From: Chloroflexota bacterium
GTDB lineage: Bacteria; Chloroflexota; Limnocylindria; Limnocylindrales; CSP1-4
Reading direction: 5' to 3'
DNA: 10,771 bases
Assembly: GCA_021789355.1 (NCBI GenBank)
Contig: JAJYJR010000140.1
Span: 1-10,771, forward strand
The position numbers were made by a program, and so were the translations under genes. The notes beneath the pieces are model-generated. The model was given only the letters and a program-made list of their open reading frames with translations, was not told the DNA's origin and ran no database searches. Position 1 is the stretch's first letter. Every line of letters starts with the position of its first letter. Below are positions 1-7,059 of the stretch, piece after piece.

Positions 1-492
1 CCGCCAACGGACCTGCTGGTGCGCGTGACCACGACCCCGGCCACCGCCTCCCCGGCCGCGGGCAGCACGCAGGCCGGCGGGTCCGGCAGCGCCTCGAGCG
101 CGCACGGGGGCGGCAGTCCGGCGGCAGGGGACGGTTCACGGTCGAACGGCAATCCCGACCCGGGCGCAAACGGCAACGTCGCCGGCAACGGCAACCCCGA
201 CTCGGGCGCAAACAGCAGCGCCGGCGCCAGCGCCACCGGCAACGGCAACGGCAACTCCAACGGCAACTCCAACGGCAACGGACCTCCGGCGGCGACACCG
301 GCCCCAACTGGCGCGCCCGCGCCGACTGCGGCCGCGAACGGCAACGCCCTCGGCAACGGCACCGGCAACTCCAACGGCAACGCCGCGACGCCGGTCCCCC
401 AGCCGCCGCCGCCCCACGCCCAGCCCACCGCCCCACCCGGCCAGGTCGGGCGGACGCCTCCGCCGGGCGCCGCGCAGACGCCCAAAGCGTGA
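1..492 (+). CDS. C-terminal low-complexity tail of an unidentified protein (5' truncated)
   Basis: The frame is open from the first base to the TGA at 490-492, so this is the 3' end of a gene that starts outside the window. A GTG at 19 is in frame but has no clear ribosome site and is probably not the start. The visible part of about 163 residues is almost entirely Ala, Gly, Pro, Asn, Ser and Thr. It holds a Gly-Asn/Ser-Asn repeat block (145-382) containing two near-identical NGNPD(P/S)GAN units, then a Pro-rich end. No folded domain, membrane segment or motif can be seen. Tails like this are common in secreted or wall-exposed proteins, but that is inference. The gene ends 7 bases before RR1, so it may share its transcript. 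Function not recognised. Confidence 0.6.
   Translation, partial: PPTDLLVRVTTTPATASPAAGSTQAGGSGSASSAHGGGSPAAGDGSRSNGNPDPGANGNVAGNGNPDSGANSSAGASATGNGNGNSNGNSNGNGPPAATPAPTGAPAPTAAANGNALGNGTGNSNGNAATPVPQPPPPHAQPTAPPGQVGRTPPPGAAQTPKA
145..382 (+). repeat. Gly-Asn coding repeat tract (GGCAAC/AACGGC units)
   Basis: Irregular tandem AACGGC/GGCAAC hexamers sit in two blocks (about 145-281 and 337-382) separated by a Pro/Ala-rich stretch. In the frame of the truncated upstream gene they encode NGN, NGNS and NGNPD units. Such hexamer tracts can change length by slippage without breaking the frame. Confidence 0.7.
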
Positions 493-499
493 GCCGCAG

Positions 500-1201
500 A
501 TGGTGAGCGACCAGATCCGCCGCGTGCTGCTCGTCGACGATGACGTGCGCCTGCTCGCCCAGCTGACCGAGCGGCTGGAGCGCGACGGCTTCGAGGTCCA
601 TCCGGCACGGTCGGGCGCCGAGGCCATCTCGCGCTTCACCGCGTTCGCACCCGACATCGTGGTCCTGGACCTGATGATGCCCGGCATGGACGGCGAGGAG
701 ACCGCGGAGCGGCTCCTGCGACTGGACGACGTCCCCATCATCGTGCTGTCCGCGATCACCGCCGGCGAGAGCAAGGTCAAGTTCATCGAGCGGTACGCGG
801 AGGACTACGTCACCAAGCCGTTCGACTACGCCGAGCTGCGGGCCCGGATCAAGCGGGTGGCCCACCGGCTCGGCGAGCGCGTGCGCGAACGCGAGCTGCG
901 GCTGGGGCCGGAACTGACCCTCGTGCTGCAGCGGCGCGAGGCCTGGGTCTCCGGCCAGCGGGTACCCCTCAGCCCCATCGAGGTCAGGCTGCTTGGCGCG
1001 CTGTCGCGAGACCTGGGCCGGGTGGTGCGGACCCAGCAGCTCATCGCCCGGGGCTGGAGCGAGGTGGACGCCGCCGACGAGTCGTTCGTCTGGGTCTCGG
1101 TCCGCCGCCTGCGGCAGAAGATCGAGCCCGACCCCGACCATCCGCGGTACCTGGTGACCGAGCGGGGGGTCGGCTACCGGCTGGTGCCGGCCGCGACCTG
1201 A
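500..1201 (+). CDS. OmpR/PhoB-family response regulator (RR1)
   Basis: A 233-residue cytoplasmic two-component response regulator. The N-terminal receiver domain (about 7-118) has the acidic pair D13/D14, the probable phosphoacceptor D57 in VVLDLMMPGMDG, the switch S84 (in IIVLSA) and K106 in YVTKPF. The C-terminal part (about 133-230) is an OmpR-type winged helix, with the recognition-helix region WVSVRRLRQKIE and the wing strand RGVGYRL. Length fits the family. The ATG at 500 is the first in frame after the previous stop; no strong Shine-Dalgarno is seen, and GTG at 503 is an alternative. HK1 follows after 10 bases, so the two are very probably cognate. RR2 (5098) is a close paralogue: by eye 25 of 32 residues are identical in the last winged-helix segment. 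The DNA target is unknown. Confidence 0.95.
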   Translation: MVSDQIRRVLLVDDDVRLLAQLTERLERDGFEVHPARSGAEAISRFTAFAPDIVVLDLMMPGMDGEETAERLLRLDDVPIIVLSAITAGESKVKFIERYAEDYVTKPFDYAELRARIKRVAHRLGERVRERELRLGPELTLVLQRREAWVSGQRVPLSPIEVRLLGALSRDLGRVVRTQQLIARGWSEVDAADESFVWVSVRRLRQKIEPDPDHPRYLVTERGVGYRLVPAAT

Positions 1202-1205
1202 GGGG
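1200..1205 (+). promoter_or_regulatory. Ribosome binding site of HK1
   Basis: GAGGGG overlaps the RR1 stop codon and ends 6 bases before the ATG at 1212. It fixes the HK1 start and points to translational coupling of the pair. Confidence 0.7.
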
Positions 1206-1211
1206 CGGCCC

Positions 1212-3362
1212 ATGGCGCCGCCCCGGGGGCTCTCCTACCGGCAACAGCAGACGCTCTCGCTGCTGATCCTCGCGGTCGTCCCGGTCGTGCTGGTCGCCGC
1301 CATCGTGCTCGGACAGGTCGATGGGGTGGTGAGGGCCGACGCGGACAGCCGGGCCGTCGACGCCGGTCGGGCGGTCCAGAGCATCCTCGGGTCGGACGCC
1401 GCGTCGCTCGACCGGCTGGCCCAGAGCTACGCCGCCTGGAGCGTTCTCCAGGGGTACGTCGCGGGCCTCCAGGAGCGGGACATCGCCCAGTCGGTCGTCG
1501 ACTTCCAGGTCGCCCAGGGCGGCGTGGACGACGCGGTCGTCATGGCGGGCACGCACGCGATCGGGGGAGGTTCGGGCCCCGCCGTGGGCGCGCTCGAGGC
1601 GGTGCTGGGACGCGCCCTGGCCCCGGGCGGCACGCTCCCGCAGTCCACCTACGCCGACCTGCCGGGCGGCGTCTACCAGGTCTCGCTGCAGCCGATCGAC
1701 CTGTCCGGCCGGTCCGGCCCGGGTGTGGTGGCGAGCGGCGGGCGTGCCGGCCTAGCCTTCGCGCAGCGTCTCGGCTCCGACTTCGTGGTGCAGGCCAGGG
1801 GGCTCACCGCCTTCGACGTCGCCGTCTTCGACGCGTCGGGCGCCCTTTCCGCCGCCTCGGACCAGGCCATCGCGCAGAAGTCGGCCCCGGGCGCGACACC
1901 GCTATCCACCGGTGGCGACGCGCTGGTGCCCCGGCGCCTTCCGAACAACGTCGTCGCGGTCGCGCTGCCCGTGCTGGGCACTGCCGCGGCGGGCACGTCC
2001 GCGGCAGTGGGCACCGTCGTGGTCGCCACCCAGCTCGGCCTCGCCTCGACCATCGGCCCGAGCCTGGTGCCGTACCTCGCGGCCCTCCTGGGGCTGGTGC
2101 TGGTGTTCGCGGCATCGCTGGCGGTCTACCTGGCCGACCTGCTGCGACGGCGCCTCGGGGCAGTGGAGGCCGGCCTCGCGGCGGTCGCCGCGGGCGATCT
2201 CGGGACGCGGCTCCCCGCGGGCGACCGGGACCCGCTGGACCGGCTGGCGGCGTCGCACAACCGGCTCGCCGCCGCGCTCGATCGGCGCGATCGGGTCGTG
2301 TGGCGCTCGCTGGAGGCGCTCGAGGCGCTGCGCCCGGAGCGCGGTCCGGCGAACCTGCTCGGCGACGTGCTCGACGCGGCGCGCTCCATCTTCGAGCTCG
2401 AGGCGTGCTGGCTGCGCGACGGGACCGGCGCGGTGGTCGCGAGCTCCCCACCGGTCCCTGCGCCTGCCGATACGGCCCCCTCGCCTGCCGATCCGTCCCT
2501 CGTGTCGGCCGACCTCGACGCGATCCCCGGCAGCCGCCTGGAGGGCACGGGCCCCTCGGTTGGCTCGTGGACCGTGGCCGACCGTGCCCTCTTCGGGCTG
2601 TTCGCACGCGAGGCGGGTGTGGCGCTCCGCAGCGCCGGGCTGCACGAAGAGGCCTCGCGGCGCGTCGAGCGGCTCGGGCGCGCCAACGAGCTCCAGCGCG
2701 AGTTCGTACGGGGCCTGGGCCACAACCTGCAGGCGCCGCTGGCGCGGATCCTGATGTCGTCCGAAGACCTTGTGATGGCGTCCTCGCCCGACGACGATCG
2801 GCGGCGCCACGCGGAGGCGATCAACGCCGACGCGGACCGGCTCACCCGTGTCGTCCGTGAGCTGCTGACGGCGACCCGCCTCGATGCGGGCGTGTTCGTC
2901 CCCGCGGAGGAACCGTTCGCACTGGGGCCGGCCGTCCGCCGGGCGTGGCATGCGCTCGCGTCGGATCGCCGCCTCGACCTGGTCGATCGGAGCGCGGGGT
3001 GGCTGGCCGTGGGGGATCGGGAGGCGGTGGAGCAGGTGGCCTGGATCCTCCTGGACAACGCCGTCCGCTACGCCCCGTCGGGGCCCGTCCACGTGAGCAT
3101 CGTGCCCGAGGGGAACCGCGCGCTGCTGGTGCGGGTGCGCGACGAAGGGCCCGGCGTGCCGCGCTCCGAACGCGCCCTGATCTTCCGGCGGTTCCAGCGC
3201 GGTTCCACGGCGCGGGGCCATGACGGGACAGGGCTCGGGCTCGACGTGGCACGCAGGCTGGTGCGCGCCATGGGCGGGCAGCTCCGCTACGAGGAGGCGC
3301 CCGAGGGGGGCGCGACCTTCGCGTTCACGCTCCCGGCCGAGCGCGCGTCGGCCCCGGAGTGA
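1212..3362 (+). CDS. Membrane sensor histidine kinase (HK1), partner of RR1
   Basis: A 716-residue kinase. Segments in order: TM1 about 15-36; an extracytoplasmic sensor region about 37-284, whose start (LAQSYAAWSVLQGYV) resembles a CHASE4 domain; TM2 about 286-311; a HAMP-like linker about 311-360; a degenerate GAF-like stretch about 370-480 broken by a Pro-rich loop (413-428); a HisKA dimerisation helix with H504 as the likely phosphorylated residue; and a HATPase_c domain with N616 in the N-box (LLDNAVRYAP), the G1 box DEGPGVP (644-650) and the G2 box DGTGLGL (671-677). The H-box reads GHNLQAPL, whereas SHELRTPL is typical: the residue after His is Asn instead of Glu/Asp, and Thr at H+4 is Ala. 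ATP-binding motifs are intact, so it should still be a kinase, perhaps with altered autokinase or phosphatase balance. The signal sensed is unknown. Confidence 0.93.
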   Translation: MAPPRGLSYRQQQTLSLLILAVVPVVLVAAIVLGQVDGVVRADADSRAVDAGRAVQSILGSDAASLDRLAQSYAAWSVLQGYVAGLQERDIAQSVVDFQVAQGGVDDAVVMAGTHAIGGGSGPAVGALEAVLGRALAPGGTLPQSTYADLPGGVYQVSLQPIDLSGRSGPGVVASGGRAGLAFAQRLGSDFVVQARGLTAFDVAVFDASGALSAASDQAIAQKSAPGATPLSTGGDALVPRRLPNNVVAVALPVLGTAAAGTSAAVGTVVVATQLGLASTIGPSLVPYLAALLGLVLVFAASLAVYLADLLRRRLGAVEAGLAAVAAGDLGTRLPAGDRDPLDRLAASHNRLAAALDRRDRVVWRSLEALEALRPERGPANLLGDVLDAARSIFELEACWLRDGTGAVVASSPPVPAPADTAPSPADPSLVSADLDAIPGSRLEGTGPSVGSWTVADRALFGLFAREAGVALRSAGLHEEASRRVERLGRANELQREFVRGLGHNLQAPLARILMSSEDLVMASSPDDDRRRHAEAINADADRLTRVVRELLTATRLDAGVFVPAEEPFALGPAVRRAWHALASDRRLDLVDRSAGWLAVGDREAVEQVAWILLDNAVRYAPSGPVHVSIVPEGNRALLVRVRDEGPGVPRSERALIFRRFQRGSTARGHDGTGLGLDVARRLVRAMGGQLRYEEAPEGGATFAFTLPAERASAPE

Positions 3363-3397
3363 GCCGAGCGGGCCTGGGCGCCTGTCTCGCGTCGAAG

Positions 3398-4609
3398 TCA
3401 GGCGGCGCTCACCGCGAGCCGTTCGAACTGGGTGCGGATCACGGCGCGCAGGCCATCGGGCAGGTCGGGCACGGCCGCGTCTGCATTCGCCATGCCGGCC
3501 TGCAACCGTTCGACGGTGTCGTCGATCGTCGCCCGGGCGACGATGTCGGGGATGCCCCAGGAATGGGCTTCGGAGATCAGGTGTGCACGGGTGATCTCGT
3601 CGATCCGCCACTTGCCGCCGACCGGCAGCGCCGCCTGGCGCTGCGTGGGGAGAAAGAAGAGCGTCGGGGCAACGTCGTAGAGCGGCGCGAGCGACAGCGT
3701 CCGTGGCGATGCTCGGACGACCGAGATGTTCTTGGCGTGAGCGTCCGAGTTGGCGAGTGCGACGTTTACGACAGTCTGCTCGAGAAGCCGGATCAACTCG
3801 GCGGGCGCGTCGACGCCGCGAGCGACGAGCAGATCCGCGAGGCGGCGCAGGGATGCCTCTCCGCGTTTCGTCGACCGCGCGTATTTCGCCGTCGGCGGCA
3901 GCCCGAGGACCTGGCAGAGGTCCTCCTGGTGAATCCGGACAACCGATCCTGGTCGAACCACGCGGTCGTAGCGCTCGACGATGACCGTGGGCCGATGCCC
4001 TGGCGGCGTGACGAGCTGGGCCGACGCGGTGCGCGCAACGCCGGCAGCGGCCTGGAGTGCCCACGCTTCGGCGGCTGCGAGGCCCGGATAGCGGGCCGGT
4101 TCCGGCTTCAGGATGTGGGTGCTGAGGGCGCCTTGGAGTGGCAGAAGCCAGGATTCGTCGACGCGAGCGAGGAGGAGCTTATCCTGCGCCCCACCAAGCG
4201 AGAGTCGGACCTCGCGATCGACCTCGGCGACGAGGCGGGGCAGCGCGTCGAGCCGGCTCCAGACGTCGGCGTCCGTGAGCTGCAGGTACGAGCCTGACGC
4301 CGGTGTCCTGCCCTCGGGCATCACCGACACGGCGCCTGCGCACTCCCAACCGATGGCGGCGAGCAGGCCGAAGCTGTCGCCCCGCTCCACGCCATGCTCG
4401 GCTTCGGCCGCGCTGCGGCGCTCCTCCTCGGGCAGCAGACCGTCGAACCAGGCTCGGGTGAACGTGGTGGTCCACACGTCCTCGTTGGCCTGGTCGGCGA
4501 CGCTCAGCCGCGACGCTCCTGGGTATTGGCGATACTGGAACGCGCGGCGATCTCGGACGAGGTCGCCCACTCGCTCGTCGCCGAGCCAGACAGCGAGCCG
4601 GTCGGTCAC
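3398..4609 (-). CDS. hipA: HipA-family serine/threonine kinase toxin
   Basis: A 403-residue protein starting at GTG 4609-4607, which overlaps the hipB stop as GTGA. The frame stays open upstream but there it only runs across hipB. The N-terminal part (about 1-95) fits the HipA N-subdomain-1 fold (WFDGLLPEEE, GWECAGAVSVMP). The kinase part has SLGGAQDK (137-144), where S137 lines up with the autophosphorylated S150 of E. coli HipA; HILK with K168 as probable ATP-binding lysine; NSDAHAKN with D289 and N294; and LYDVAP with D312. The spacings D289-N294 and D289-D312 equal D309-N314 and D309-D332 of E. coli HipA, so the active site looks complete. In that model HipA halts translation by phosphorylating glutamyl-tRNA synthetase; the target here is not known. 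It converges with HK1, with 35 bases between them. Confidence 0.93.
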   Translation of the reverse strand: MTDRLAVWLGDERVGDLVRDRRAFQYRQYPGASRLSVADQANEDVWTTTFTRAWFDGLLPEEERRSAAEAEHGVERGDSFGLLAAIGWECAGAVSVMPEGRTPASGSYLQLTDADVWSRLDALPRLVAEVDREVRLSLGGAQDKLLLARVDESWLLPLQGALSTHILKPEPARYPGLAAAEAWALQAAAGVARTASAQLVTPPGHRPTVIVERYDRVVRPGSVVRIHQEDLCQVLGLPPTAKYARSTKRGEASLRRLADLLVARGVDAPAELIRLLEQTVVNVALANSDAHAKNISVVRASPRTLSLAPLYDVAPTLFFLPTQRQAALPVGGKWRIDEITRAHLISEAHSWGIPDIVARATIDDTVERLQAGMANADAAVPDLPDGLRAVIRTQFERLAVSAA

Positions 4610-4848
4610 GAGTCGGGCCGCCGCTCGTCGACGATCGCGTCCTTCTGGGCGACTACGACTTTGCCGCCGAGCAGCGCGAGTCCCCGCATCGCAACCCGCA
4701 GGCTCACGGGGCCGCCGTGCTCGAGGGCGACGACCGTCTGCCGGCTTACGCCGAGCCAGGACGCCAGTGTCGCCTGAGCCCAGCCGCGCTCGCGCCGAAG
4801 CGCGCGGATCGAGCGCCCGATCCCCGCGGCATCGTAGACCTCGCGCAT
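4606..4848 (-). CDS. hipB: HipB-like antitoxin, Xre-type helix-turn-helix repressor
   Basis: An 80-residue protein that should neutralise HipA and repress its own operon. A Cro/C1-type HTH spans about 10-60 (IGRSIRALRRERGWAQATLASWLGVSRQ, followed by TVVALEHG), and a short tail follows (VVVAQKDAIVDERRPDS). The ATG at 4848 was chosen because GGGGAG lies 7 bases before it. Upstream in-frame starts exist (ATG 4863, ATG 4881, TTG 4905), which would add up to 19 residues without extending the fold. The stop overlaps the hipA start by four bases, the normal antitoxin-first order that allows coupled translation. Regulation is probably by binding the palindrome at 4938-4955. Confidence 0.88.
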   Translation of the reverse strand: MREVYDAAGIGRSIRALRRERGWAQATLASWLGVSRQTVVALEHGGPVSLRVAMRGLALLGGKVVVAQKDAIVDERRPDS

Positions 4849-4914
4849 GTCGGTGCTCCCCATGTCGGACCTGGGCGACATTCCGCTCGCCGGTGGCAAT
4901 GTCAACTGTGCTGG

Positions 4915-4943
4915 ACTTTATTCGATACCAGACCAATTGTCCA
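4915..4943 (-). promoter_or_regulatory. Probable hipBA promoter
   Basis: On the minus strand TGGACA (4943-4938), 17 bases, then TAAAGT (4920-4915) form a sigma70-like -35/-10 pair (5/6 and 4/6 matches). It lies in a conspicuously AT-richer patch. Transcription would start near 4908, about 60 bases before the hipB ATG. A TTGACA at 4905-4900 is an alternative -35, but only a weak -10 follows it. Confidence 0.45.
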
Positions 4944-4955
4944 TCCTGATGGACA
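4938..4955. promoter_or_regulatory. Palindromic operator, probable HipB binding site
   Basis: Perfect 8-base arms TGTCCATC and GATGGACA are separated by CT. Written as TGTCC-N8-GGACA this has the same layout as the E. coli hipBA operator TATCC-N8-GGATA, with one change per half-site. It covers the likely hipBA -35 box, so bound HipB would block polymerase. Only one clear copy is visible, whereas E. coli has several. Confidence 0.55.
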
Positions 4956-5085
4956 TCCCTCACGATGATCAAGATGTCAATCGTGCTTCCCGCCCACATC
5001 CTCGACGTTCGCTGGCGGCACCCGCTCTCGTTCACGCCGAGCGGCCACTCCCGACGCGGCTCCGTTCCGGGCGCACTGCCGCTGC

Positions 5086-5091
5086 TATGCT
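5086..5091 (+). promoter_or_regulatory. -10 element of RR2 (leaderless-type promoter)
   Basis: TATGCT ends 6 bases before the RR2 ATG, the spacing expected if transcription starts at the start codon. There is no Shine-Dalgarno site and no clear -35. The same block (TATGCTCGC then SCC) precedes the gene at 10708. Confidence 0.5.
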
Positions 5092-5097
5092 CGCGCC

Positions 5098-5832
5098 ATG
5101 AACGCCGCGCCGCGGCCCGTGCGGATCCTGCTCGTCGACGACGACCCGAACCTGCTGGTGGTGCTCGTCGACCAGCTGCGTGACGACGGCTTCGAGGTGG
5201 TCACCGCGCGCGACGGGTTCGAGGCGCTGCGGCGGCTGGAGCAGGGCTGGCCCGACCTCCTGATCGTCGACCTGATGATGCCGCGCATGGACGGCCTGAC
5301 GCTCGCCCGGCAGGTGAAGGAGCGCGCCGACCTGCCGGTCATCGTGCTGTCGGCGGTGGACAGCGGCGACTCCAAGGCGAGCACGCTGGAGGCCGTCGCC
5401 GAGGACTACGTCACCAAGCCGTTCCACTACCCTGAGCTGCGGGCACGGATCCACCGGGTGCTGCGCCGGGTCGGCGACCAGGTGCCGTCCGGGGCGATCC
5501 CGCTCGGACCGTCGCTGATCCTCGACCTGCAGAAGCGCCGCGCCATCGTCGACGGGCGCGTGGTGAGCCTCACGCCCGCGGAGTCGCGCCTGCTCTACGC
5601 GCTGGCCGCCAACCTGGACCGCATCGTCTCCACCGAGACGCTGCTCGCGCGCGGCTGGTCCGACGCGGAGGTCCCCGACCCCTCGTATGTCTGGGTCACG
5701 ATGCGCCGGCTCCGCCAGAAGATCGAGGCGGACCCGGACCATCCGGTTTATCTCGAGACGATCCGTGGATCGGGCTACCGGCTGAGAAGGGTGGTCGAGG
5801 CTGCCTCGCTGACCGACACGGAGCGCTCGTAG
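5098..5832 (+). CDS. OmpR/PhoB-family response regulator (RR2), paralogue of RR1
   Basis: A 244-residue regulator with a receiver domain about 8-120 (D14/D15, phosphoacceptor D58 in LLIVDLMMPRMDG, S85, K107 in YVTKPF) and an OmpR winged helix about 135-232 (WVTMRRLRQKIE, RGSGYRL). RR1 and RR2 share the uncommon segment (A/S)G(E/D)SK followed by AEDYVTKPF, in place of the usual GADDY form, which supports recent common origin. The ATG at 5098 is the first in frame. No kinase gene lies beside it: upstream is divergent hipBA and downstream are the pseudopilin cassettes. The kinase-like gene starting at 10708 is the best visible candidate partner, and control of the cassettes is a plausible but unproven role. 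Confidence 0.93.
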   Translation: MNAAPRPVRILLVDDDPNLLVVLVDQLRDDGFEVVTARDGFEALRRLEQGWPDLLIVDLMMPRMDGLTLARQVKERADLPVIVLSAVDSGDSKASTLEAVAEDYVTKPFHYPELRARIHRVLRRVGDQVPSGAIPLGPSLILDLQKRRAIVDGRVVSLTPAESRLLYALAANLDRIVSTETLLARGWSDAEVPDPSYVWVTMRRLRQKIEADPDHPVYLETIRGSGYRLRRVVEAASLTDTERS

Positions 5833-5833
5833 C

Positions 5834-5873
5834 GGCGACCCGCACCGGCTGAGAACCGCCGGCCACCGTCGCC
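5834..5873 (+). terminator. Two-part hairpin just after RR2, possible terminator
   Basis: An outer stem GGCGAC/GTCGCC (5834-5839, 5868-5873) encloses an inner stem CCGGC/GCCGG (5845-5849, 5858-5862), with a symmetric 5+5 base internal loop. It starts one base after the RR2 stop. There is no T-run, so it may end transcription weakly or protect the 3' end. Confidence 0.4.
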
Positions 5874-5934
5874 TTCGCACGCTGATTGGGGCCCCCCAGG
5901 CCTGCGCGTCTCCCTTGGGTTCGCCTCCGTTGCT

Positions 5935-5990
5935 GGCACGCACCGGTACTTTGGGTGCATCCCCTCGGATTGGAAGGTACCGGTCCTGCC
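5935..5990 (+). promoter_or_regulatory. Long stem-loop in the leader of cassette 1
   Basis: Perfect 8-base arms ACCGGTAC (5942-5949) and GTACCGGT (5977-5984) enclose 27 bases. The stem continues outward after a small internal loop with GGCA (5935-5938) and TGCC (5987-5990). The loop contains GGGTGCATCCC, which can form a further small stem. It lies 42 bases before the TadE-A1 start. It could be an RNA control element or an operator; no known riboswitch was recognised. Confidence 0.45.
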
Positions 5991-6021
5991 GCAATTCGAC
6001 CTGCAAGTGACCGTCGCCAGA

Positions 6022-6037
6022 CTCATAGCGCTATGAG
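6022..6037. promoter_or_regulatory. 16-base perfect palindrome over the TadE-A1 start codon
   Basis: CTCATAGC directly followed by GCTATGAG; the ATG at 6033-6035 lies inside the right arm. As RNA it could mask the start codon, and as DNA it could be a dimeric regulator site. A shorter palindrome, TGCATGCA (8287-8294), covers the start of the second TadE-A. Confidence 0.55.
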
Positions 6038-6566
6038 ATCACGTGGCACCACATCGATCGCGCGACGGATCCTGTTGCGTGTCCGGCTGCACTCCCGCGG
6101 CCAGGCGCTGGTCGAGCTTGCGCTCGTCTCAACGATTCTCGTGCTGCTGCTCGCGAGCGCCTTTGACCTGGGGCGGCTCTTCTACACGACCATCACCATC
6201 TCTGGAGCCGCCAGGGCAGGTGCACTCCAGGCAGCGGTCACTCCGAACTCATACAAGTCGCAAGACTGCGCGGCAAATGCCTGGGACGCCTCCAACGCGA
6301 TCGTGTGCGCGGTCCAAGACGAAACCGCCAGTTCACTCGTCCATATCACGTACAAACAAATCACGGTCACGTGCCAGGACTTCGCCGGAGACGCCGTAGC
6401 CCCGTGCCCCAGCGCCCCTGCCTCCAACGTTCGCTCGAACGTGACCGTGACTGCATCGATGCCCCTGCTCACGCCCGTCCTGCAGGCGATTCTCGGTTCG
6501 AGCGTGCCGGTAAGCTCATCCGCGCTCTCGGACCAGAAGGCCCTGCCGCCTCCGGTGACGCAATGA
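6033..6566 (+). CDS. TadE-family pseudopilin-like protein, cassette 1 (TadE-A1)
   Basis: A 177-residue protein with a short basic N-terminus, a prepilin-like site RG/QALVE (cut expected after G23, with E28 at +5), one hydrophobic helix about 25-46 ending in FDLGRLFY, and an extracytoplasmic domain to the end. TadE and TadF of the Aggregatibacter tad locus are processed by prepilin peptidase at G/XXXXE sites of this kind. Four cysteines (79, 92, 114, 125) suit two disulfides and are all kept in TadE-A2. The ATG at 6033 was chosen because the open frame upstream lacks any conserved sequence and the palindrome and leader lie there; no Shine-Dalgarno is seen. The protein ends at LPPPVTQ, where TadE-A2 continues into a linker and PASTA-like domain. 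Its stop overlaps the TadE-B1 start (ATGA). Confidence 0.88.
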   Translation: MRSRGTTSIARRILLRVRLHSRGQALVELALVSTILVLLLASAFDLGRLFYTTITISGAARAGALQAAVTPNSYKSQDCAANAWDASNAIVCAVQDETASSLVHITYKQITVTCQDFAGDAVAPCPSAPASNVRSNVTVTASMPLLTPVLQAILGSSVPVSSSALSDQKALPPPVTQ

Positions 6567-7030
6567 CATCGGCGACGACCCACTCGCGATGGCACACCCG
6601 GACCGACGGGCAGTCCCTCGTTGAGTTCTCACTCGTTCTGCCGGTCTTGCTGTTCCTCATCCTCGCGATCGCGGATGGCGGGAGAGGGATCTTTGCTTAC
6701 AACGGAACGAGCCAGGCGGCTCGCAACGTCGCTCGGGTGGCCAGCGTCAACTGCTTTGATCCCAACGGAGTGTTCGCGCCCTGTGACAAGACGAATGACC
6801 CGGCGATCGCCGCCGCGATCGCCGCACAGCAAGTCTCCCTCGTCGGGCCAAGCACGTGGACGGTCACCTGCGTGGACGCATCTGGCAACACCCCGAGCCC
6901 AGCGTGCTCAGTCGGCGACTACGTGAAGGTCACGGTGACGGCCAAATTCCAACTCATCACGCCCGGCGTCAGCGCTGCGTTCGGGCCGGTCAATGTCACG
7001 TCCACGAGCACCGTGCAAGTCCTCCAATGA
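6563..7030 (+). CDS. TadE-family pseudopilin-like protein, cassette 1 (TadE-B1)
   Basis: A 155-residue protein starting at ATG 6563, overlapping the TadE-A1 stop by four bases. The prepilin-like site is DG/QSLVEF (G16, E21 at +5), followed by one hydrophobic helix about 18-38 and the TadE-like DGGRGIFAYNGTSQAARNVA stretch. The outer domain carries four cysteines (64, 74, 103, 115) matched in TadE-B2. The second TadE-type protein of each cassette may take the role that TadF has in other tad loci; that is inference. Tight ATGA coupling suggests fixed ratios of the cassette products. Confidence 0.88.
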   Translation: MTSATTHSRWHTRTDGQSLVEFSLVLPVLLFLILAIADGGRGIFAYNGTSQAARNVARVASVNCFDPNGVFAPCDKTNDPAIAAAIAAQQVSLVGPSTWTVTCVDASGNTPSPACSVGDYVKVTVTAKFQLITPGVSAAFGPVNVTSTSTVQVLQ

Positions 7031-7059
7031 CCACCCGCAGCGCGAGGTTCCTGGAATGA
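7027..7059 (+). other. Ten-codon mini-ORF, remnant of the ancestral TadG start
   Basis: An ATG overlapping the TadE-B1 stop (ATGA) opens ATGACCACCCGC, closely matching ATGAGCACCCGC, the actual TadG2 start in cassette 2. Here the frame ends at TGA 7057-7059, which overlaps the TadG1 ATG at 7056. From this ATG to the conserved GQT codons is 65 bases, against 63 in cassette 2, so the frame is lost. It may now act only as a translational bridge between TadE-B1 and TadG1. Confidence 0.5.

Noticed and set aside
136..786. 216-codon minus-strand frame opposite the Asn-Gly repeat region
   Set aside because: Its Val/Gly/Ala/Arg repeats are the complement of the hexamer tract and it runs into RR1; no sign of a real gene.
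3363..3397. Bidirectional terminator between HK1 and hipA
   Set aside because: The 35-base convergent gap shows no convincing inverted repeat or T-run.
1902..4064. 720-codon open frame on the minus strand opposite HK1
   Set aside because: It is antisense to a well-supported kinase, is rich in Arg/Gly/Pro as expected for a shadow frame in GC-rich DNA, and shows no domain.
3359..4297. 312-codon plus-strand frame opposite hipA
   Set aside because: The opposite strand carries a full HipA active site with correct spacing; this frame shows no motif of its own.
4877..4905. TTGACA at 4905-4900 as the main hipBA promoter
   Set aside because: The hexamer 17 bases downstream is AATGTC, a poor -10; the TGGACA/TAAAGT pair upstream fits better and coincides with the operator.
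4610..5035. 142-residue N-terminal extension of hipA
   Set aside because: It only reads through hipB in another frame, is Arg-rich, and HipA homologues begin at the VTDRLAVWLG position, where a GTGA overlap supplies the start.
5032..6006. 324-codon minus-strand frame opposite RR2
   Set aside because: Antisense to a clear response regulator, with no recognisable motif.
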